The translations under genes and the position numbers were made by a program. This document shows positions 8,090-18,379 of a stretch of DNA of 64,000 nt, piece by piece. The notes beneath the pieces were generated by a model, which made no database searches, was not told where the DNA came from, and saw only the letters and a list, made by a program, of their open reading frames with translations. Origin of the DNA: Streptomyces sp. DH41. GTDB taxonomy: Bacteria > Actinomycetota > Actinomycetes > Streptomycetales > Streptomycetaceae. The DNA lies in NCBI RefSeq assembly GCF_029813785.1, contig NZ_JARVKY010000010.1:124001-188000 (forward strand), given 5' to 3'. Position 1 is the stretch's first letter. Every line of letters begins with the position of its first letter.

Positions 8090-8908
8090 ATGCCCGCCAC
8101 CGCCCCCACCTGGGACCCCGCCCAGTACCTCCGGCACGCCGACCACCGCGCCCGCCCCTTCACCGACCTCCTCGCCCGCGTCCACGACCTGCCCGGCGAC
8201 CCGCCCCGCATCGCCGACCTCGGCTGCGGCCCCGGCAACGTCACCGCCCTGCTCGCCGACCGCTGGCCCACCGCCCGCGTCACCGGCTACGACAACTCGC
8301 CCCGGATGCTCGAACGGGCCCAGCGGCACGCCGGCCCCACACCACACGGCGGCCACCTCGACTTCGCCCCCGCCGACGCCCGCACCTGGACCCCCGACGA
8401 GCCGTACGACCTCCTCGTCACCAACGCCACCCTCCAGTGGGTCCCCGGCCACGTCGAGCGCTTCCCCGACTGGATCGCCGGGCTCGCCCCCGGCGGCACC
8501 CTCGCCCTCCAGGTGCCCGGCAACTTCGACGCCCCCAGCCACCGCCTGCTGCGCGAACTCGCCCACTCCCGGCGCTGGCGGGACCGCCTCGCCGGCACCC
8601 TGCGCCACGACGACGCCGTCCTCACCCCCGAGGCCTACCTCGCCCACCTCACCGACCTCGGCTGCACCGCCGACGTGTGGGAGACGACGTACGTCCACCT
8701 GCTGACCGGCGACGACGCCGTGCTGGACTGGGTGAGCGGGACGGCGCTGCGGCCCGTGCTCACCGCGCTCGACGACGAACCGGAAGCCCGCGACGCGTTC
8801 GTCGAGGAGTACCGGACCGTCCTGCGCGCCGCCTATCCCGCCGGGGCGCACGGCACACCGTTCCCCTTCCGGCGCGTCTTCGCCGTCGCCCGGAAGACGA
8901 ACCGCTGA
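8090..8908 (+). CDS. tam: trans-aconitate 2-methyltransferase
   Basis: SAM-dependent methyltransferase of 272 residues that methylates trans-aconitate, an inhibitor of aconitase formed spontaneously from cis-aconitate. Motif I is IADLGCGPGNVTALLADRWP at about residues 45-64. The acidic adenosine-binding strand is VTGYDNSPRML, and LLVTNATLQWVPGH is the Tam-type motif IV. The substrate-side block LAPGGTLALQVPGNFDAPSH is also characteristic. ATG 8090 is preceded by GGAGG at 8081-8085. Divergent from tamR and presumably controlled by it, linking expression to citrate-cycle imbalance. Confidence 0.94.
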   Translation: MPATAPTWDPAQYLRHADHRARPFTDLLARVHDLPGDPPRIADLGCGPGNVTALLADRWPTARVTGYDNSPRMLERAQRHAGPTPHGGHLDFAPADARTWTPDEPYDLLVTNATLQWVPGHVERFPDWIAGLAPGGTLALQVPGNFDAPSHRLLRELAHSRRWRDRLAGTLRHDDAVLTPEAYLAHLTDLGCTADVWETTYVHLLTGDDAVLDWVSGTALRPVLTALDDEPEARDAFVEEYRTVLRAAYPAGAHGTPFPFRRVFAVARKTNR

Positions 8909-8953
8909 TCCACGCGGCCCGTCACGAGACAGCAGCCGGTCACGCCAGGAGGG

Positions 8954-8972
8954 GCACGGCCCGGGGCCGTGC
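8954..8972. terminator. stem-loop between convergent tam and CoA-transferase genes
   Basis: GCACGGC (8954-8960) pairs with GCCGTGC (8966-8972) around a 5-base loop. It lies between the two convergent stop codons and could terminate both. Confidence 0.6.
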
Positions 8973-8980
8973 GCATCCGC

Positions 8981-10156
8981 TCACGCCACGCCCTCCGCGA
9001 CGAGCGCGTCGACGGCCTCCCGGGACAGACCCAGCTCGCCGAGTATGGCGCGGGTGTGCTCACCCAGCGCCGGCACCGCCTCCATGCGGGGCGCGCCCCC
9101 GGCCGGGCCGGGCGGTGCCATCGCCGGGACGGGACCGGCCGGCGTCGGCACCTGGTGCACGCGTCCGCGCGCGGCCAGTTGCGGGTGGTCCCACACCTCG
9201 GCGAGCGTGTTCACCCGGGCGTTGGCGACCGGCACCGCGCTGAGCAGGGCGATCGCCTCCGTGCCGGTCAGCTCCGCGAACCGGGCCGCGATCAGCCCGC
9301 CCAGCGCCTCCCGGTGCGCGTCGCGGTCCACGTTGGTGGCGTAGTGCGGGTGATCGGCCAGCTCCGGACGGCCCAGGAAACCCGCGCAGAAAGCGCGCCA
9401 CTCGCGCTCGTTCTGGACCGCCATCATGACGACGTCGCCGTCACCCGCCGTGAAGGGGCCGTACGGGTGGATCGTGGCGTGCGCGGCGCCCGCCCGGGGC
9501 GGCGGCTCGGCTCCGTCGAAGGCGTAGTAGAGGGGGAAGCCCATCCACTCCACGGTGGCCTCCAGCATCGACACGTCCAGGTGCGTGCCCCGCCCCGTCC
9601 GCACGCGCTCCAGCAGGGCGCCGAGGATCGAGCTGTACGCGTACATCCCGGCGGCGATGTCCGACACCGAGATGCCCACCTTGGCCATGTCGTCCGGCGT
9701 GCCCGTGACGGACAGCAGCCCTGCCTCGGACTGCACCATCAGGTCGTACGCCTTGCGGCCCGTGTAGGGGCCGGGCTCGCCGTAGCCGGAGATGTCGCAC
9801 ACGATCAGCTTCGGATGCAGCTCCAGCAGCTCCTGTGCGCCCAGACCGGCGCGGGCCGCCGCCCCCGGTGCCAGGTTCTGGAGGAAGACGTCGGCGTCCG
9901 CGATCAGGCGGCGCAGTACGTCCGCGCCGCGCGGGTCCTTGAAGTCCAGGGTGAGGGACTCCTTGTTGCGGTTGGCCCACACGAAGTGCGAGCTCAGACC
10001 ACGTACGCGGGTGTCGTAGGACCGGGCGAAGTCCCCCGCCCCGGGACGCTCCACCTTGATCACGCGCGCGCCGAGGTCGGCGAGCTGACGGCTGGCGTAG
10101 GGAGCGGCGACCGCCTGTTCGAGTGAGACGACGGTGATTCCGCGCAGCGGCTGCAT
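8981..10156 (-). CDS. CaiB/BaiF family III CoA-transferase
   Basis: 391-residue family III CoA-transferase, which moves CoA between carboxylic acids through an Asp-linked anhydride. The N-terminal GITVVSLEQAVAAPYASRQLADLGARVIKVERP is the classic first block. LTLDFKDPRG follows, and KAYDLMVQSEAGL contains the probable catalytic Asp. The C-terminal block NERVWRAF-like (NEREWRAFCAGFLGRPELADHP) and VWDHPQL are also family marks. It resembles formyl-CoA/succinyl-CoA mesaconate-type enzymes; the substrate is not predictable. ATG 10156. Upstream are short tandem repeats and then the TetR gene end on the same strand, so it may be read with that operon. Confidence 0.9.
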   Translation of the reverse strand: MQPLRGITVVSLEQAVAAPYASRQLADLGARVIKVERPGAGDFARSYDTRVRGLSSHFVWANRNKESLTLDFKDPRGADVLRRLIADADVFLQNLAPGAAARAGLGAQELLELHPKLIVCDISGYGEPGPYTGRKAYDLMVQSEAGLLSVTGTPDDMAKVGISVSDIAAGMYAYSSILGALLERVRTGRGTHLDVSMLEATVEWMGFPLYYAFDGAEPPPRAGAAHATIHPYGPFTAGDGDVVMMAVQNEREWRAFCAGFLGRPELADHPHYATNVDRDAHREALGGLIAARFAELTGTEAIALLSAVPVANARVNTLAEVWDHPQLAARGRVHQVPTPAGPVPAMAPPGPAGGAPRMEAVPALGEHTRAILGELGLSREAVDALVAEGVA

Positions 10157-10169
10157 GTGTTTTCCGGTT

Positions 10170-10248
10170 CCGTTCTCCGGTTCCGTTCCCGGATACGGCC
10201 GTCCCCGGGTATGGCCGTCTCCGGATACGGCCGTCCCCGGGTACGGCC
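10170..10248. repeat. short tandem repeats between TetR and CoA-transferase genes
   Basis: The gap is made of alternating copies of GGATACGGCCGTCCCCGGG and GGTATGGCCGTCTCC-like units (period about 32 bases, two full copies), preceded by three CCGTTCCGGTT-type units. It is non-coding and lies on the transcript between the two minus-strand genes. Confidence 0.7.
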
Positions 10249-10249
10249 T

Positions 10250-10927
10250 CTAGTTCTTGCGGTGCCCTATCAGCCGCGGCTTCGGCTCCAGGCCGTCCAG
10301 GCCGTGCCACGCCAGGTTCACCAGGTGCGCCGCCACCTCCGCCTTCTTCGGGCGGCGCACGTCCAGCCACCACTGCCCGGTCAGCGCCACCATGCCGACC
10401 AGCGCCTGCGCGTACAGCGGGGCCAGCTTGGCGTCGAAGCCGCGGTTCTTGAACTCGCGGCCCAGGATGTCCTCCACCTGGGTGGCGATGTCGGAGATCA
10501 GCGAGGCGAAGGAACCCGTCGACTGCGGGATGGGGGAGTCGCGGACCAGGATGCGGAAGCCGTCCGTGTACTCCTCGATGTAGTCGAGGAGCGCGAAGGC
10601 CGCCTGCTCGCACAGCTCGCGCGGGTGACCGGCGGTCAGGGAGCTGGTCACCATGTCCAGCAGCCGCCGCATCTCACGGTCCACCACCACCGCGTACAGC
10701 CCCTCCTTGCCGCCGAAGTGCTCGTACACCACCGGCTTGGAGACCCCGGCCTTCGCCGCGATCTCCTCCACCGACGTGCCCTCGAAACCCTTCGCCGCGA
10801 AGAGGGTGCGACCGATCTCCAGCAACTGCTGGCGGCGCTCGGCACCGGTCATCCGGGTGCGACGCGCGCGCCGCGGCTTCTCATTGCTCGGGGTGCTGCT
10901 GGAGTCGGTCGCCACGCCGACCATCAT
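10250..10927 (-). CDS. TetR-family regulator linked to the desaturase
   Basis: 225-residue TetR repressor. After a basic N-terminal tail, the HTH domain is RRQQLLEIGRTLFAAKGFEGTSVEEIAAKAGVSKPVVYEHFGGKEGLYAVVVDRE (residues about 30-85), a textbook TetR_N. The ligand domain contains DYIEEYTDGFRILVRDSP. The start codons ATGATG at 10927/10924 overlap the desaturase stop, so translation is coupled. Desaturase-TetR pairs in actinobacteria (FasR/DesT-like logic) tune unsaturated fatty acid synthesis, with acyl-CoA as the probable ligand; this is inference. Overlapping TACGG repeats upstream of the desaturase are a candidate operator. Confidence 0.9.
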   Translation of the reverse strand: MMVGVATDSSSTPSNEKPRRARRTRMTGAERRQQLLEIGRTLFAAKGFEGTSVEEIAAKAGVSKPVVYEHFGGKEGLYAVVVDREMRRLLDMVTSSLTAGHPRELCEQAAFALLDYIEEYTDGFRILVRDSPIPQSTGSFASLISDIATQVEDILGREFKNRGFDAKLAPLYAQALVGMVALTGQWWLDVRRPKKAEVAAHLVNLAWHGLDGLEPKPRLIGHRKN

Positions 10928-11940
10928 GCCGCTTCGACGGTTTCCTTCCGGCGGCGGGAGCCGCCTTGGTCCGTGTTGCGGCGGGAATCGATACGCGAGC
11001 GTGACGGCCACCGCACGTCGTACGCCCAGCCGCACCGCTCGAACCAGCGGATCAGCCGGGCGGAGGAGTCCAGCTGCCCGCGCATCACGCCGTGCCGCGC
11101 CGACGTCGGGTCGGCGTGGTGCAGGTTGTGCCAGGACTCGCCGCAGGACAGGATCGCCAGCCACCACACGTTGCCCGAACGGTCCCGCGACTTGAAGGGA
11201 CGCTTGCCGACCGCGTGGCAGATCGAGTTGATCGACCACGTGACGTGGTGCAGCAACGCCACCCGGACGAGTGACCCCCAGAAGAACCCGGTGAACGCCC
11301 CCCACCAGGACATCGTGACCAGCCCGCCGATCAGCGCCGGAAGGGCCAGGGACACCAACGTCCACAGAACGAACTGGCGGGAGACCGCACGGAGCGCCGG
11401 ATCCCTGATCAGGTCCGGCGCGTACTTCTCCTGCGAGGTCTGCTCCTCGTCGAACATCCACGCGATGTGGGCCCACCACAGGCCCTTGATCAGGGCCGGC
11501 ACCGTCTCGCCGTAGCGCCACGGCGAATGCGGGTCGCCCTCGTCGTCGGAGAACTTGTGGTGCTTGCGGTGGTCGGCCACCCAGCGGACCAGCGGCCCCT
11601 CGACCGCCATCGAACCCGCGATCGCCAGCGCGATCTTCAGCGGCCGCTTCGCCTTGAAGGAGCCGTGGGTGAAGTGGCGGTGGAAGCCGATGGTGATGCC
11701 GTGGCAGCCCAGGAAGTAGAAGAAGACCAGCAGGCCCAGGTCCAGCCAGCTCACGCCCCACCCCCACGCCAGCGGCACCGCCGCCACCAGCGCGAGGAAC
11801 GGAACGGTGATGAACAGCAACAGCGTGATCTGTTCGAGTGACCGCTTCTGCTCACCACCCAGCGTGGCGGAGGGTGTGGAGGCGCCGCCCTCGGGGGGCG
11901 GCTGCGGAGCGTCTGGGATCACATCGGAACTCGTGGTCAT
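10924..11940 (-). CDS. acyl-CoA (delta-9 type) fatty acid desaturase
   Basis: Membrane-bound di-iron desaturase of 338 residues. It has the three histidine boxes: GFHRHFTH near residue 85, WVADHRKHHKFSDDEGDPHSP near 122, and WHNLHHADPT near 270. Hydrophobic spans are LLLFITVPFLALVAAVPLAW, LGLLVFFYFLGCHGITI and later VSLALPALIGGLVTM/WWGAFTGFFWGSLV. It introduces a cis double bond into saturated acyl chains using O2 and an electron donor. It is first gene of a two-gene operon with the TetR regulator, whose start overlaps its stop. Confidence 0.95.
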   Translation of the reverse strand: MTTSSDVIPDAPQPPPEGGASTPSATLGGEQKRSLEQITLLLFITVPFLALVAAVPLAWGWGVSWLDLGLLVFFYFLGCHGITIGFHRHFTHGSFKAKRPLKIALAIAGSMAVEGPLVRWVADHRKHHKFSDDEGDPHSPWRYGETVPALIKGLWWAHIAWMFDEEQTSQEKYAPDLIRDPALRAVSRQFVLWTLVSLALPALIGGLVTMSWWGAFTGFFWGSLVRVALLHHVTWSINSICHAVGKRPFKSRDRSGNVWWLAILSCGESWHNLHHADPTSARHGVMRGQLDSSARLIRWFERCGWAYDVRWPSRSRIDSRRNTDQGGSRRRKETVEAA

Positions 11941-12264
11941 GCGCGTCCCCTGTGGGGTCGAGGGTGGGGGTCGGGGTGGGGGTCGGGGGTGTGTCCGGTT
12001 GTCCGGTGCCGGGCTTCGGGAACCTGTGCACGGTTTCCTACGGTTCCGTAACCTACGGCGACGTAAGTATGGCAGCGCGTCACGCCGCGGCGAGAGCCCG
12101 AGGCCCTGCGCGTCCTGGTCGACACCTATCCTGGGAGTCGGTCGGACAGCGCGGTCCGCTCTGATTTCTTCCCGGACGTCCGGCCCCGTAAGCGGCTCCC
12201 GCCGCGCGAGACGCCGTCCGGGTTCCCTCCCAGACGAGCTTCAACACTGCAAGGAGCCGCACCT
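11941..12264. promoter_or_regulatory. divergent promoter region of desaturase and ppc with overlapping TACGG repeats
   Basis: No gene is supported in these 324 bases. Bases 12039-12058 read TACGG, 2 bases, CCGTA, 3 bases, TACGG, giving two inverted repeats that share the central arm. A further ACGTAAG follows at 12061-12067. This is a good candidate operator for the TetR protein of the desaturase operon. A GTGGGGGTCGGG simple repeat occupies 11955-11990. AAGGAG at 12251-12256 is the ppc ribosome binding site. Confidence 0.5.
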
Positions 12265-15000
<2,736 letters not shown>

Positions 15001-15021
15001 CCCGCACCCCGCCGTACACAC

Positions 15022-15064
15022 GACGGTGCCCCCGCGCTCACCACTCGAGCACGGGGGCACCGTC
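15022..15064. terminator. terminator hairpin between convergent ppc and membrane protein gene
   Basis: GACGGTGCCCCCG (15022-15034) pairs perfectly with 15052-15064. After one mismatch, GCTC (15036-15039) pairs with GAGC (15047-15050). It lies between the ppc stop and the convergent minus-strand gene and probably works in both directions. Confidence 0.85.
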
Positions 15065-15085
15065 ACGTCCGTACGCGCCGGCGGA

Positions 15086-15619
15086 TCACACCGCGAAGAA
15101 CGCCGCCGTCAGCAACGCCACACCCGCGCCGGCCATCCCCCACGCCGCCCGCGTCCGCCGCAGACCGCCCGCCACCACCACCGAGGCGAGCAGCAACGCC
15201 CCGCCCAACGGCACCCACGCGTACAGCATCCCGGCCGGACCTGAACGCACCACGTCGTCACCGCCCGGCTTCACCACCACCGAGTACGTCCGCCCCTTCG
15301 CCACGGCGACCGAGTCCTCGATGACGACCCGCTCCCGCGCCTGCGACCCCGACGACACCGGCGAGTACGGCCCACTGCACGACCCCTCGCCGCACCGCGC
15401 CACCTCGACCGTGCCCTGCTCCCGCCCCTTGGTCAGCAGCACGTGCTGCGCCGTCCCCCAGGACGCCCACACACCCGCGATCAGGATCAGCGCCGTGACC
15501 GTCCCCATCGCCGCGACCCGGCCGAACCGCAGCACGGCGTGGGAGGCCCGGCGGGAGCGGGCGGCGGACGCGGCGGTTGCGGCTGCGGCGGATGCTGAGG
15601 CAGGCATGGCGGGGATCAT
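15086..15619 (-). CDS. integral membrane protein, function unknown
   Basis: 177 residues. A Ser/Ala-rich basic N-terminus is followed by a membrane span (AAMGTVTALILIAGVWASWG). An extracytoplasmic segment with a Cys pair (VARCGEGSCSGPY) comes next, then two C-terminal spans (WVPLGGALLLASVVVAGGL and AGAGVALLTAAFF). The ATG at 15619 has AGGAGT at a good distance. The topology resembles Streptomyces proteins of about 180 residues with a small extracellular beta domain between helices, but I do not recognise a function. Convergent with ppc. Confidence 0.75.
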   Translation of the reverse strand: MIPAMPASASAAAATAASAARSRRASHAVLRFGRVAAMGTVTALILIAGVWASWGTAQHVLLTKGREQGTVEVARCGEGSCSGPYSPVSSGSQARERVVIEDSVAVAKGRTYSVVVKPGGDDVVRSGPAGMLYAWVPLGGALLLASVVVAGGLRRTRAAWGMAGAGVALLTAAFFAV

Positions 15620-15670
15620 TGGCCACTCCTGTGCGCTCGGTCAACTCGCCCGCGCGCCATCGACGGACAA

Positions 15671-15768
15671 GTCGGGAGTTGTACGTCAGGAGCCGCAGGC
15701 CAGGAGCCGCGGGTCAGGAGCCGCGGGTCAGGAGTCGCGGGTCAGGAGTCGCGGGTCAGGAGTTGTAC
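15671..15768. repeat. seven tandem 14-bp repeats at the 3' end of pth
   Basis: Seven consecutive 14-base units of the form GTCAGGAGYCGCGG occupy 15671-15768. The outer two units are GTCGGGAGTTGTAC and GTCAGGAGTTGTAC. The last unit contains the pth stop codon, so the array begins inside the gene and extends about 85 bases downstream. Confidence 0.85.
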
Positions 15769-16352
15769 GCGCTCTGCGCCCGCTCCAGCCCCTCGATCAC
15801 CAGGGCCTCCACCGCGTCCGCGGCCCGGTCCACGAAGTAGTCCAGCTCCTTGCGCTCCGTCGACGAGAAGTCCCGCAGCACGAAGTCCGCCACCTGCATC
15901 CGCCCCGGCGGCCGTCCGATGCCGAACCGCACCCGGTGGTAGTCCGGACCCAGCGCCTTCGTGATCGACTTCAGCCCGTTGTGCCCGTTGTCCCCGCCGC
16001 CCAGCTTCAGCCGCAGGACGCCGTAGTCGATGTCCAACTCGTCGTGGATCGCCACGATGTTGGAGACCGGCACCTTGTAGAAGTCCCGCAGCGCCGTCAC
16101 CGGCCCGCCCGAAACGTTCATGAACGACATCGGCTTCGCCAGGATCACCCGCCGGTTCGCCGGCCCCGGCGGTCCGATCCGCCCCTCGACCACCTGGGCC
16201 TGCGCCTTGCCGTGCCGCTTGAACCGCGCCCCGATCCGCTCCGCCAGCAGATCCGCCACCATGAAACCGACGTTGTGCCGGTTCGAGGCGTACTCGGGTC
16301 CGGGATTGCCGAGACCGGCCACCAGCCAGGGCGCGGCCGCGTCCGTCGTCAC
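15756..16352 (-). CDS. pth: peptidyl-tRNA hydrolase
   Basis: 198-residue Pth, which releases peptides from prematurely dissociated peptidyl-tRNA. Conserved blocks are LVAGLGNPGPEYASNRHNVGFM with the catalytic His/Asn region at residues 9-30, LAKPMSFMNVSGGPV near 72, and IAIHDELDIDYG with the catalytic Asp near 95. GGDNGHNGLKSI and YHRVRFGIGRPP follow. It lies 121 bases downstream of rplY on the same strand, the usual actinobacterial order. The gene ends with residues encoded by the first repeat of a tandem array. Confidence 0.97.
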   Translation of the reverse strand: MTTDAAAPWLVAGLGNPGPEYASNRHNVGFMVADLLAERIGARFKRHGKAQAQVVEGRIGPPGPANRRVILAKPMSFMNVSGGPVTALRDFYKVPVSNIVAIHDELDIDYGVLRLKLGGGDNGHNGLKSITKALGPDYHRVRFGIGRPPGRMQVADFVLRDFSSTERKELDYFVDRAADAVEALVIEGLERAQSAYNS

Positions 16353-16473
16353 GTCCGTGTCTCCTTCGTATCCGTCACGCCGTATCCGTCATGTCGTACC
16401 CGTCACATGCAGACGAGTCGGCCGCTGCTCCGCACGGGAACAGCGGCCGACCCAACGATGACCGTGCTGAGGA

Positions 16474-17061
16474 TCAGGCCTCGGCGGCCTCGTCGCCACC
16501 CTCGGCGGGGGCCTCCTCGGCCTGCGACGACAGCACCTGCAGGACCACGGTGTCACCCTCGACGTCCAGCTTCACACCGGACGGCAGCGTGATGTCCTTG
16601 GCGAGGATCGAGGCACCGGCCTCCAGGCCCGCCACCGACACGGTGACCTGCTGCGGGATGTGCGTGGCCTCGGCCTCGACCGGCAGCGCGTCCAGGACGT
16701 AGTCCAGCAGGAAGCCACCCGGGGCCAGCTCGCCCTCGGCCTGCACCGGGATCTCGACCGACACGGTCTCGCCGCGCGTCACCAGCTGCAGGTCGACGTG
16801 CTCCAGGAAGCCCTTGATCGGGTCACGCTGGACCGACTTCGGGATGGCCAGCTCGTTGGTCTTGCCGTCGATGTCCAGCGCGATCAGCACGTTCGACGTA
16901 CGCAGCGCCAGCAGCAGCTCGTGACCCGGAAGCGTCAGGTGCAGCGGGTCCGAACCGTGACCGTACAGAACACCCGGAACCTTGTTGTCGCGGCGGATAC
17001 GACGCGCGGCACCCTTGCCGAACTCGGTGCGCGTCTCGACGGCGATCTTTACCTCAGCCAT
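16474..17061 (-). CDS. rplY: 50S ribosomal protein L25 (CTC/TL5 type)
   Basis: 195-residue long-form L25 that binds 5S rRNA. From ATG 17061 it begins MAEVKIAVETRTEFGKGAAR, the typical L25 N-terminal domain. The RDNKVPGVLYGHGSDPLHL 5S-binding region follows, and then the TL5-type C-terminal beta domain with LDALPVEAEATHIPQQVTV. It ends in an acidic Glu/Ala tail. A longer upstream frame is rejected because the conserved start is at 17061. It is co-directional with pth, downstream of prs. Confidence 0.96.
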   Translation of the reverse strand: MAEVKIAVETRTEFGKGAARRIRRDNKVPGVLYGHGSDPLHLTLPGHELLLALRTSNVLIALDIDGKTNELAIPKSVQRDPIKGFLEHVDLQLVTRGETVSVEIPVQAEGELAPGGFLLDYVLDALPVEAEATHIPQQVTVSVAGLEAGASILAKDITLPSGVKLDVEGDTVVLQVLSSQAEEAPAEGGDEAAEA

Positions 17062-17160
17062 GAACACTCCTCGTATGAAACAGAAACGGACGTGGTCACC
17101 CGGCCACGAACGGCCTGCTACGAAGAGCGCGTCGATAACGGACCGCCACACCCGTGAAAC

Positions 17161-17220
17161 GGGTACGGCCTCCCTCGCCGAGCAACTTCGACAGTCTACT
17201 CGGAGAGGAAGGCCGTACCC
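17161..17220. terminator. large stem-loop between prs and rplY
   Basis: Bases 17161-17182 pair with 17199-17220 (22 positions, two mismatches) around a 16-base loop. The position, 50 bases after the prs stop on the minus strand, fits termination or attenuation between prs and rplY-pth. Confidence 0.7.
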
Positions 17221-17269
17221 AAAACGATCTCTGCGGAACGATCTCTGCAGAACGGTTACTGCACGACGC

Positions 17270-18244
17270 TCACTGCTCGTCGAACAGGCTCGTCACCGAA
17301 CCGTCCTCGAACACCTCACGCACCGCACGCGCGATCGTCGGCGCGATCGACAGCACCGTGATCTTGTCCAGCTCCAGCTCGTTCGGCGTCGGCAGCGTGT
17401 CCGTGAACACGAACTCACTCACCTTCGAGTTCTTCAGCCGGTCCGCCGCCGGACCCGACAGCACACCATGCGTCGCCGTCACGATGACGTCCTCCGCACC
17501 GTGCGCGAACAGCGCGTCAGCCGCCGCGCAGATCGTGCCACCCGTGTCGATCATGTCGTCCACCAGGACGCAGATCCGGCCCTCCACCGAACCGACGACC
17601 TCGTGCACCGTCACCTGGTTCGCCACGTCCTTGTCGCGCCGCTTGTGCACGATCGCCAGCGGAGCGCCCAGCCGGTCGCACCACCGGTCCGCCACCCGCA
17701 CCCGGCCCGCGTCCGGAGACACCACCGTCAGCTTCGACCGGTCCACCTTCGCGCCCACGTAGTCCGCGAGGAGCGGCAGCGCGAAGAGGTGGTCGACGGG
17801 CCCGTCGAAGAAGCCCTGGATCTGGTCCGTGTGCAGGTCCACGGTCAGGATCCGGTCCGCGCCCGCCGTCTTCATCATGTCGGCGATCAGACGCGCCGAG
17901 ATCGGTTCACGTCCCCGGTGCTTCTTGTCCTGACGCGCGTAACCGTAGAACGGCACGATGACCGTGATGGAGCGGGCCGACGCGCGCTTCAGCGCGTCGA
18001 TCATGATCAGCTGCTCCATGATCCACTTGTTGATCGGAGCCGTGTGGCTCTGGATCAGAAAGCAGTCGGCGCCACGGGCCGACTCCTGGTACCGCACATA
18101 GATCTCGCCGTTGGCGAAGTCGAAGGCCTTCGTCGGGACGACCCCGACACCCAGCTGATGGGCGACCTCCTCGGCAAGCTCGGGGTGGGCGCGGCCGGAA
18201 AAGAACATCATCTTCTTTTCGCCGGTCGTCTTGATCCCGGTCAC
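17270..18244 (-). CDS. prs: ribose-phosphate pyrophosphokinase
   Basis: 324-residue PRPP synthetase, making PRPP from ribose-5-phosphate and ATP for nucleotide, His and Trp synthesis. The N-terminal MMFFSGRAHPELAEEVA, the ATP-flexible loop YGYARQDKKHRGREPISA, the signature DLHTDQIQGFFDGPVDHL, and the PRPP-binding loop VLVDDMIDTGGTICAAADAL are all present. ATG 18244. It lies 135 bases downstream of glmU on the same strand, the common Streptomyces pairing of sugar-nucleotide and PRPP synthesis. Confidence 0.98.
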   Translation of the reverse strand: MTGIKTTGEKKMMFFSGRAHPELAEEVAHQLGVGVVPTKAFDFANGEIYVRYQESARGADCFLIQSHTAPINKWIMEQLIMIDALKRASARSITVIVPFYGYARQDKKHRGREPISARLIADMMKTAGADRILTVDLHTDQIQGFFDGPVDHLFALPLLADYVGAKVDRSKLTVVSPDAGRVRVADRWCDRLGAPLAIVHKRRDKDVANQVTVHEVVGSVEGRICVLVDDMIDTGGTICAAADALFAHGAEDVIVTATHGVLSGPAADRLKNSKVSEFVFTDTLPTPNELELDKITVLSIAPTIARAVREVFEDGSVTSLFDEQ

Positions 18245-18379
18245 AGCACTTTCTCCTCAGAGGTTTCGCAGCTGAACGTCACGGACGCTCTTCCGGCTGG
18301 GTGCGGGAGGGCGTCTCAGCTGGTGGGGTGCGGATGTGCACTTATCACGGTACGCCGTGTTCGGCGCGCCGGTTTCCGG

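Noticed and set aside
15671..15768. Possible CRISPR array
   Set aside because: The units are contiguous 14-base copies with no spacers; the 45076-45182 array is the same type. No cas genes are present.
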